Assembly: GCA_036873135.1 (NCBI GenBank)
Contig: JAPTYO010000018.1
Coordinates: 3,658,001-3,722,000, forward strand
DNA from: Clarkia xantiana subsp. parviflora
Taxonomy: Eukaryota; Streptophyta; Magnoliopsida; Myrtales; Onagraceae
Reading direction: 5' to 3'
DNA length: 64,000 nucleotides
A program made the translations under genes and the position numbers. The notes beneath the pieces were generated by a model, which ran no database searches, was not told the origin of the DNA, and worked only from the letters and a program-made list of their open reading frames with translations. This document shows, piece after piece, positions 55,798-64,000 of this stretch (within the stretch, counting starts at the first letter, position 1; each line of letters opens with the position of its first letter).

Positions 55798-58354
55798 TCT
55801 ATTATATTATATTAATTCGGTATCGGAAGCTCTCTAGCCGACACGTGGACAGTCCACGCAGTAATCGTTTCCTAATTTAATCGGAATTTAATAGGGGTTC
55901 TCTAAATTTAGATACATAATATTGATTGATTGAAAATTAAGAATTATTTGTATTTCCTATTTTGGTCTCTACGCAATTTATAGAAACAAAGTAATTAAAA
56001 GTTTCCATTTAAATGTTAAATCTATACAGTTTGGTTCCGGAAGACCATAGATCGCCACGTATACACAAAATATATAGAATATAGTATAAAAACGGCGGCA
56101 TATATTAGGAAATAGCAATACTATATATATTATATAATAATAATATTAACATCTACCAAATATATATATATATATATAATAACGGCACTATAATATAGAC
56201 TTTAGGGAATATATATTTATATACAAAAAGAACGATGCTATATTATATAAGAATGACAGACTATGGAAATATATAGAACATATGATTTTTGGAAATCGCC
56301 ATGATATATATCTCGAACGACTTGGTACGCAATATCGAAATCTACATTCAAGGATGGGTAATCGACGTCCTGAGGCTATTGTATTTCCGGTTTATGGAGT
56401 ATGTATTCTATTATATTGTATCTATTAAGGACGATTGCCAATCTCGATGATGAATCCGACTAACAACTGTGGACGTCACATTGACCCCAAAGGTGAAGCG
56501 TCGAATAAAGCTTTTGAGCAGAAGAAAGAGTTGCAAAGTGGTTGAGTCGGGCAATCATTCAAACCAGTTATACGTTGTGTTCGAATGTATGTTAGTTCTT
56601 TATGTAAATTTGTATTTTGTTTATAATTTTATAAAGTTTGATGAAGGAGGCTCTCCTTCAGTTAGCGATTTTCTAAAATCTTCAAAGTGTGTATGTTGGA
56701 AGCGTTCATATTCGTACTAATTATAATTTATACCTAAGTAGATTGGGTTCGAATTTTTATTAGTTATATCTGTAAATATTTTGTTAATGATTTTTTTATT
56801 AAATTTTGATGAAGGAAGCTCCTTGGGATTTTTTGAAGATGTTTAAAATCTTTAAAGTACGCTATTTTGATTTTCGTGATGAGATAGATTATGGCTTAAA
56901 AGATTCAAGCTTAGCTATACATTCTAATTCTCTATATGAACCATGAATAATGTTAATAATATATTTTGTGAATGTGTTTTTGTTATATTTATTTGCAATG
57001 TTTAATTATATAATTAATCTCATCTCATGTGCAGGATATGGTCGAAACATTTTAGTATTTATTTGAATTATTAGTATTTTGTCTCATATAGTTGTTTCAA
57101 TGTCTACTTTCGACACTGATTCGAGAAGCTATGGTTAAATATATTTAAATTAATATTTAATTTAAAATAATATAATAATATTGTAAAAGGTAAACATATA
57201 CCAATGTATTTAGCAAATCTGTAACATTGGTCTCTTTTGTCATTCTCCAAGTCATTAAAGTTTATAAGATTCATTATGGATTTCATCATCGTTTCATATG
57301 AGTTTTACTAAACAAATTGTAGCGTACTCTCCTCTAGACTTCCTAATGAGTAGTTTTAATGAATCATAGACGTTTGTCCTGTATATGAAAATGGTGTTCA
57401 TAATCTTTGTGCTAAACTTTTGAGTGTAATTAGGTATCAATCTTGGTCAATTAATTAGTTTTACACTACATTTACATTGCTCCAATATATAACTATTATG
57501 TGATTACTCAATTATTTAACACTATCGTCCCCGATTATCTGTTCTCGATGTTGATTTTACAACATTATTTGATTTTACTTTATTGTTGTGGTGGTGAATT
57601 AGTTTGATTTGCAAGATTTAACATTTCAGTTCAGGTAGTCACATAACCTAGCTAAGTTGAAGAACAAAAGTAGTTGGTCCACGTGCGAAAAGTGGATATA
57701 ATACGTGCCATACCATAAGCAAAACATGTGAAGATCGCTTCTTCGATTATTTGGTAGTAAATTCTCACTTTGACAACGTCTGATTCGATCCAATTTTTTT
57801 ATCCTTTCTTATATCACAATAGTGTACATGGTTTTTTTTTTTTTTATCTTTTCTTTTTGCATTTGAACACTAATAAGATATCAAATTTATGTATAAGTAT
57901 ATCATGTTTATACTTATTGATTATGACGCATTTAAGGTTGCCGCATAAATGTTTCTATTTTTAATCAATGTCATTATTAACAAAAATTTATAGTAAAAAT
58001 ATTTATTTAAGCAATTAAATATATATTACTATCCTTGAATACATTAAATTATATTACTAATATATTAATGTATATTAAGATCAAGATTCCGATATTAGAC
58101 TTTTACATCCTTAGTTAGGTAAAATGATAATACAATTCTACTACGATCACACCGTCTCACTACTATGAAACATTTTTAAAAAAATAGTTAGTATTAAACA
58201 CTTTAATTAAATACATAAAATTAATTAATTTATATCCACAGCATATTAAAATTTTCAAATAACGTTGTATATTCAATTAATTAAAGAACTTAATTTTTTT
58301 AATTTTAATTTTATTTGAAATTTTCCCCGCGCGTTGCGCGGGGTTAGTGGCTAG
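55798..58354 (+). mobile_element. Non-autonomous Helitron, 2.56 kb
   Basis: Starts TCTATTATATTATATTAATT after a host A. Its 3' end has a perfect hairpin, CCCCGCGCGTTGCGCGGGG (58325-58343), seven bases before the terminal CTAG (58351-58354), followed by host T. TC start, hairpin, CTAG end and insertion between A and T without TSD are the Helitron criteria. No Rep/helicase gene. A unit around GATGAAGGAGGCTC is duplicated at about 56640 and 56809. The interior is AT-rich; short open frames show no known domain. Confidence 0.8.
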
Positions 58355-58797
58355 TATAGTCTTAAAACAATAAGTTTGATTTTACTGACATAAGAAAGGA
58401 AGAAGAGCACCAAGAAGCTTCACCGCGTGCAATTTAGTGAAGAAGATGAGTTAAAACATTCAATTTTGGCAAATAAAATTATATATTATTCAGTAAATAA
58501 AATGTTTTTGGCCACAAAGAAACAGTTTGGTAAGACATAAACGTTTTTCCTACTTTTTCATAATCAGGTCACCAACAGGTCGCCATTTATAATAGGGTGA
58601 ATAATATGTGACATGTAAGTGACGATAGAAAATAGTTTCCGTTAACGTTAAAGATTGTGACAGGACGGTAACTAAAACGGTGGCAATTGTCACCGTCGGG
58701 GCTGGCTATGGGGAGTTTTTGACCGAAATAGGTCTATATTAAAAACCAACTACAAATATAGACCAAAAGAACGATTAATTACATATATAAGTCTAGT
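58355..58797. other. No gene seen
   Basis: AT-rich then mixed sequence between the Helitron and the hairpin array. Confidence 0.5.
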
Positions 58798-59018
58798 CGG
58801 GTTGGGGGAACCCGGCGTAGTGAATTTTTTTTTTTTTTTTTTTTTTTTCACTTGGCCGGGTCCCCAAATCCCGGCCAAGCAATATTATATTTTTTTTGTA
58901 CGGGCTGGGGGTCACGGGGCTATTTTTAACCAGCCCCGTGACCAGTGCAGCAACTTTTTCAAAAAGTTGCTGCACTGCTGCTGTCGGTGCTGTCTTGTCC
59001 AATAGACAGCACTAACAG
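58798..59018. repeat. Array of consecutive perfect hairpins
   Basis: In order: CGGGTT/AACCCG at 58798-58814; a T run of about 23; CTTGGCCGGG/CCCGGCCAAG at 58851-58879; GGTCACGGGGCT/AGCCCCGTGACC at 58910-58943; a 17-bp-arm hairpin with 1-base loop at 58943-58977 (CAGTGCAGCAACTTTTT and its inverse); and GTGCTGTCT/AGACAGCAC at 58987-59012. The hairpins differ in sequence, so this is not one duplicated unit. Confidence 0.8.
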
Positions 59019-59094
59019 CCCATCAACCAGGTAAGTTTTTTATTTTTCTATATATATATATACTTAACATTTATCTTTCAAACATCATATAAAT

Positions 59095-59201
59095 TAGGGG
59101 TGGGCGCGGGCGGGTTCGGTCGGGAAATTTGAATAATAATTCTCACCCGGCCTCGGGTTTCGGATTTTTCGGGCGGGTTCGGGTTAGACCAAATTAACAA
59201 C
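59095..59201. mobile_element. Possible end of a hAT-like element, cut by T4
   Basis: TAGGGGTGGGCGCGGGCGGG resembles the common plant hAT terminus, followed by CGGGTTCGG/CGGGCGGGTTCGGG repeats. It is interrupted by the T4 LTR at 59202, and the other end is outside the window. Confidence 0.4.
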
Positions 59202-59921
59202 TGTTGGATCACGGTGGAACTCCGGTACGGATCTTGACGGCAATCCTAGCTCCTTTGCTCCACGCAATCCTGCAAGAGGGGATAGACCGGGCGGTGACCC
59301 AGAATCCCTCTCCGATGCTTAAATGAGTTTCTCGATTGACTGGCAAGCAACAATCTCAAAAGTATATCAAACTCAACGTAAGTGATCTGAGGTGACCTCT
59401 TGCCCTTTTATAGGCGAAGAGATGCCTCAGGTACCTGATGAACCGTTGGGGGTGGTTAGCCCGTATCCCGCATATCTCGGACGTGATCCCGCCTATCTAG
59501 GCCATGATCTCGTGTATCTCAGCCATGCCCCGCGTATCTCGGCCACGCTCCGTGTATCTTAACCACGTTCCGCGTATCTCGGCCACGCCCCGCATATCTT
59601 GGCCTTATCCTCTGATAATCGAGTCCCGACTTCCGTCGGGGACTCCAGAGTTGTTTCGTTGTGTCACCGCTCGGGGCCCCTCGTCATCGTGACAGGGCCA
59701 ATCATTCTCAGGGATTCATCATCGGGGCCTACTTAAAGGCTTCTCATCGGGAGCTTCTAGCTCAGCTGTCGGGACCGACTCTGTCGGGACCTTGCCTCGT
59801 CGGGACTCCCTTCGTCGGGACCCTTCTCCTTAGGTCATCTTGACCTTCATTTTGGGCCTGGTAGGCCTGTTTGCCGTTTCCTCCCCGTTAAAGGGCCTAA
59901 CGGTCATAGCGGAACCCATCA
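59202..59921 (-). repeat. 3' LTR of T4 (720 bp)
   Basis: TGTTGGATCACGG to GGAACCCATCA on the plus strand, inverse of the T3 LTR ends. A minus-strand TATA box (CTATAAAAG) is at about 59406-59414, again between partial inverted arms (CTGAGG...CCTCAG at 59388-59430). Upstream, at about 59465-59600, are several ~20-bp units with CGTATCTCGGCCACGC, the inverse of the GAGATACGC units of T3. Confidence 0.9.
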
Positions 59922-60327
59922 TTTGCCCCCAAGACATGAGGGACTTATAGTTCGTCGTGTCTTTCAACTCCCGACCTCCCGATATCAGTATCAGAGGCTT
60001 TTCTCTTGACACGGATCTTCTCGTCCGCGATTCCTCGATACTTCGAGGATAGCCACAAAATCCGAGAAGACTTCCTCCAATATTCCTTGATAATCGATTC
60101 TTCACCGGCTAACCTCCAAGAGTCCGATCTTCCCGCGGTCAATCTTCTAGGATCCGATCATTTTGCTGCGGAGCCTTCGGCCTCAGACCTCGTGGACCCT
60201 GCTTCCCTCGACGCTGCCAAGGATCAAGTTCAATCGCTTTATTTTCAAATCCTTGTAATTTCCTTTTGTTATTGTGAACCTCTTGGATCTTTATAATATC
60301 AATCTCTTTTGACTCTGATTATCGCTG
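59922..60327. other. T4 interior between LTR and array
   Basis: Starts with the inverted purine tract TTTGCCCCCAA. The rest has no recognised gene. An open frame at 60006-60296 on the plus strand could be a relic of the antisense gene's first exon, but I see no similarity. Confidence 0.45.
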
Positions 60328-61800
60328 CACCACCTAAGGTGAATTACCCACACCACTTAAGGCGAAACCACGCCACTTAAGGCGACTTAATCTCGTACAC
60401 CACTTAAGGCGACTTAACCTCGTTCACCACTTAAGGCGACTTGATCTCGTGCACCACTTAAGGCGACTTAACATCGTGCACCACTTAAGGCGACTTAACC
60501 TCGTTCACCACTTAAGGTGACTTGACATCGTGCACCACTAAAGGCGACTTAACATCGTGCACCACTGAAGGCGACTTAACATCGTGCACCACTTAAGGCG
60601 ACTTCTCAACTTGCGCCACTTAAGGCGACTTAATATCGTGCACCACTAAAGGCGACTTTACGTCGTGCACCACTTAAGGCGACTTCTCAACTTGCGCCAC
60701 TTAAGGCGACTTAATATCGTGCACCACTAAAGGCGACTTTACGTCGTGCACCACTTAAGGCGACTTCTCAACTTGCGCCACTTAAGGCGACTTAATATCG
60801 TGCACCACTAAAGGCGACTTCTTGATACTTAGAATAAATTTAAGGATCGTGCACCACTCAAGGCGACTTAGTATCGTGCACCACTAAAGGCGACTTTACG
60901 TCGTGCACCACTTAAGGCGACTTCTCAACTTGCGCCACTTAAGGCGACTTAATATCGTGCACCACTAAAGGCGACTTTACGTCGTGCACCACTTAAGGCG
61001 ACTTCTCAACTTGCGCCACTTAAGGCGACTTAATATCGTGCACCACTAAAGGCGACTTTACGTCGTGCACCACTTAAGGCGACTTCTCAACTTGCGCCAC
61101 TTAAGGCGACTTAATATCGTGCACCACTAAAGGCGACTTTATGTTGTGCACCACTTAAGGCGATTTCTCAACTTGCGCCACTTAAGGCGACTTAATATCG
61201 TGCACCAGTGAAGGCGACTTCTTGATACTTAGAATAAATTTAAGGATCGTGCACCACTCAAGGCGACTTAGTATCGTGCACCACTCAAGGCGACTTTTTG
61301 ATACTTAGAATAAATCTAAGGATCGCGCACCACTCAAGGCGACTTTTCAACTTGCGCCACTTAAGGCGACTTAATATCGTGCACCACTGAAGGCGACTTT
61401 TCTCGTGCACCACTTAAGGCGACTTAATATCGTGCACCACTGAAGGCGACTTTACATCGTGCACCACTTAAGGCGTCTTTTCAACTTGCGCCACTTAAGG
61501 CGACTTAATATCGTGCACCACTGAAGGCGACTTTACATCGTGCACCACTTAAGGCGACTTTTTGATACTTAGAATAAATCTAAGGATCGTGCACCACTCA
61601 AGGCGACTTTTCTCGTGCACCACTTAAGGCGACTTTATATCGTGCACCACTTAAGGCGACTTTTCAACTTGCGCCACTTAAGGCGACTTAATATCGTGCA
61701 CCACTGAAGGCGACTTTTTTGGGCACCACTTAAGGCGACTTTATCGGGCACCACTTAAGGCGACTTCATCGGGCACCACTTAAGGCGACTTTATTCAAGC
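60328..61800. repeat. 27-bp tandem array of T4 with ~82-bp higher-order units
   Basis: About 55 monomers with the core CACCACTTAAGGCGACTT. From about 60560 to 61150 three variant monomers form an ~82-bp unit (AACTTGCGCCACTTAAGG, then ATATCGTGCACCACTAAAGG, then ACGTCGTGCACCACTTAAGG) that repeats about six times. A spacer, GATACTTAGAATAAAT, is inserted four times at about 60824, 61228, 61301 and 61564. The same core is present in degenerate form after T3 pol. Confidence 0.92.
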
Positions 61801-62444
61801 ATGGTGTTTCTTCAAGTGTTCGCCACTAAAAGAATGCTTCAACGTTCTGCTATCGAGGTCTTCCAACTTGTACGCATTTGGAGCTGGCATCCCACGACCT
61901 TATAAGGTCCTTCCTATTTTGGTGACATCTTGTTGATTCGATCCAAAAGGGTGAACTCGTTGCGACGCCAAACCAGCTCCCCGACGAAGAACTGTCGGGA
62001 TTTCACTCGCCAATTGTAGTATCTGGCCGTCGCCAAACGCATTCGAGCTTGGACTTCATCGGCTTCCCGCCTCTTTTCTTCGAGTAAGTCCAAGTCCAGA
62101 CGTCTCACTTCATCATTCGTCATAGGCTCGTAGTATCTCATCCGATGGGACGCCACAGCTACCTCCACAGGGGCGACAGCTTCCGTGCCATAAACAAGGC
62201 CAAACAGAGTCTCCCCCGTTGATCGTTTGGGTGTCGTTCTAACGGCCCAAAGCACGTTCTCCAGTTCGTTCAGCCACTTGCCCTTCAAAGCATAGACCCT
62301 CTTCTTGAGGCCGTCCATCACGATTTTATTGGCTGACTCCACCTGGCCATTAGTCTGAGCATGTCGTACGGAGGCGGTCCGATGCTCAATGTTCAACTCA
62401 TCCAGATACTCCCTCACCTGAGACCCGTTTAAACGGTGGACCAT
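61800..62444 (-). pseudogene. T4 integrase, C-terminal part (frameshifted)
   Basis: Continues the integrase after a frameshift near 62425, with NIEHRTASVRHAQTNGQVES containing the catalytic Glu, then GLVYGTEAVAPVEV and the C-terminal VKSRQFFVGELVWRRNEF. The frame breaks again near 61914 (after KMSPK); the last stretch to about 61800 is in another frame and ends near the array. Confidence 0.88.
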
Positions 62445-64000
62445 TGCCGCTGATCACCACCTTAGGAATCCCGTATCTGGACACAATATGGGTCTGGAGG
62501 AACTTGACGATCTGGTTCCCCGTCGTTCTGGCCAACGCTTTTGCCTCTATCCATTTCGAAAAATAATCGATAGCTACAAGTAAATACTTACATTGACCTT
62601 GTGCTTGTGGAAGAGGTCCCAGCAAGTCGATGCCCCACTGCGCGAAGGGCCACGCGCTCTTGATGGATGTCAGATTAGCGGCCGGAGCCACGATACTCGG
62701 GGCGTACCTCTGGCACGCGTCGCAGGATCGGACCATCGCCGTCTCTTCTTTGTTCATCGTGGGCCAATAATATCCCAAATTCAGCACTTTCCTCATGATG
62801 GATCGGGCCCCTTCATGGCAAGCCGCGACCCCTTCGTGCACCTCCTTCAGAATCCAATTGGTGTCGGGTTCTGCCACACACTTCAAGTACGGAGTCGAGA
62901 ACCAGCCCTTCTTGTATAGCTGATTGTCCAGCATTACATAATTGGCCGCGATTCGACGTATCCTGTCCGCTGCTACTTGATCATCGGGGACTGCCCCCGT
63001 AGTCAGGAACGCGACTATCGGGGTCATCCAAGTTGGCTCCTCCTCCGATCTCGCTTCAATGGCGCACACCTGTGTTGGGTCGATGTTTGATAAGATCACC
63101 TTTTCTAAGAAGTGTACCTTCCGACTTTCTCCCAAGGGTGCCCCCAAGGAAAATTTGCTCAAGGCGTCTGCTTCTACGTTCTCCTCCCTTGGAATAGCCT
63201 CGATATCGAAGCTTTTGAAGCTCTCTCTCAGGGCTTGTACCTCTCGCAGATACTTCTTCATTATCGGACTCCTTGCTTCGTATCGCCCTTGAACTTGGTT
63301 CACGATTAACGCTGCGTCGCACTTCACTCTCAAGTGATTGATTCCAGTGCCTTTAGCAATTTTTAGGCCCGTGATAAGAGCTTCATACTCCGCTTCGTTG
63401 TTTGTGGCCTTGAATGTTAAAGCCAAGGCGTATCGGAGAGGTTCACCTTCACCTGGTGGTATCAACAAAAAGCCCGCTCCTGACCCGTCTGAACTCGCGG
63501 AGCCGTCCGTGTACATCTCCCATGTATTTTCTTTGTTTGGCTGTTCTGATTGCTCTGCCCTCTCTGGTTGTTCTTCTGTCGGGACCTCCATGGTTGCCCC
63601 CTCTACAGGGCCCGTTTCTTTTAGATCGGGGGCTGTAGATTCTGCTATAAAGTCCGCCCATGCCTGGCCCTTGATGGCCGTTCTTGGAGTAAAGTGTATT
63701 CGAAACTCACTAAGCTCTACTGCCCCTTTCACCAATCTCCCCGACGCATCCGGTTGGTTCAAAAAATGCTTCAAAGCCTGGTTCGTTAGCACAGTGATCT
63801 CGTGTGCGTGGAAATATGGCTTTAGCTTCCGAGCAGTAATTATCAACGCAAAGAGGTACTTCTCAACGGCGGGATAGTTCAATTCAGATTTGGCAAATGC
63901 CTTGCTTACATAATAGACGGGGACTTGATTACCCTCGACAACCTTTACTAACACAGAGCTAATGGCAAATTCAGAAACAGCCAAATAAAGGAAGAGCGGC
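62398..64000 (-). pseudogene. T4 RNase H domains and integrase N-terminal part (runs off edge)
   Basis: The frame is open to the window edge, so the first methionine at 63984 is not a real start. It holds the end of the degenerate first RNase H, with LAVSEFAISSVL where the catalytic Asp should be; the archaeal-type RNase H with MYTDGSAS, NNEAEYEAL, VKCDAAL and EADALSKF all intact; and integrase with HEGVAACHEGARS, CDACQ and GIDLLGP. The second catalytic Asp of integrase is Gly (ISGNGPPF; codon GGC). The frame is lost just after it. Confidence 0.9.

Larger units (their letters stand above)
59202..64000 (-). mobile_element. Tat-lineage Ty3/gypsy element (T4), 5' side outside window
   Basis: 3' LTR at 59202-59921, purine tract, tandem array, then integrase, archaeal-type RNase H and RT end reading in from the right edge. 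Its integrase and RNase H are very similar to T3, but there is no antisense accessory gene: only about 400 bp separate array and LTR. The left flank ACAAC (59197-59201) should be the TSD. Confidence 0.9.

Noticed and set aside
56469..56720. 83-codon open frame in the Helitron as a gene
   Set aside because: No recognised domain, AT-driven composition and no splice or start evidence.

Overview
This window is a gene-poor stretch of nuclear DNA from a flowering plant, probably a eudicot (the clade is an inference from repeat style, not shown directly). I see no intact host gene, rRNA or functional tRNA. Nearly everything is transposable element, much of it nested. The evidence is Ty3/gypsy polyproteins of the plant Tat lineage (with an archaeal-type second RNase H and an antisense accessory gene), Ty1/copia remnants, a Helitron, and MULE, hAT and Harbinger miniature elements with exact target-site duplications (TSDs).

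Layout. 1-8115: a minus-strand Tat element cut by the window edge (here T1), with antisense accessory gene, satellite-like array, nearly intact protease-RT-RNaseH-integrase and 5' LTR, but no gag between the primer site and protease. 8357-29103: a 20.7-kb minus-strand element (T2) flanked by one TSD (AATAT) but carrying three LTRs and two copies of its 3' interior. It has no RT or integrase. Its second copy has expanded a compound ~1.2-kb repeat to about four units and carries a MULE-like MITE. 29104-33744 and 44848-44934: a decayed plus-strand copia (C1) into which a complete plus-strand Tat element (T3, 33745-44842, TSD AAAGG, LTRs about 98% alike) inserted. 44935-48984: a patchwork of an exon-like fragment, a 15-16-bp minisatellite, a minus-strand Tat LTR with primer site, a copia gag-protease fossil and a plus-strand LTR end. 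49599-51558: three DNA-transposon derivatives in a row (hAT MITE, Harbinger MITE, 1.05-kb palindromic MULE). 52225-55322: a copia deletion derivative (C3) with matching LTRs and TSD AGCCT. 55798-58354: a non-autonomous Helitron. 58798-59018: an array of consecutive perfect hairpins. 59202-64000: a minus-strand Tat element (T4) running off the right edge, with LTR, a 1.5-kb array of 27-bp repeats and RT/RNaseH/integrase.

How the parts relate. In the Tat elements pol is followed by tandem arrays, then (T1, T2, T3) an antisense, apparently spliced accessory gene, then the 3' LTR. The older RNase H has lost its first catalytic residue while the second, archaeal-type RNase H keeps all four. The most notable features are the three-LTR element with one TSD, the retroelement-born higher-order satellite, the antisense accessory gene shared by three elements, and several LTR or stand-alone arrays of perfect palindromes. 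Coordinates of arrays and decayed segments are approximate; LTR, TSD and terminal-repeat coordinates were read base by base.
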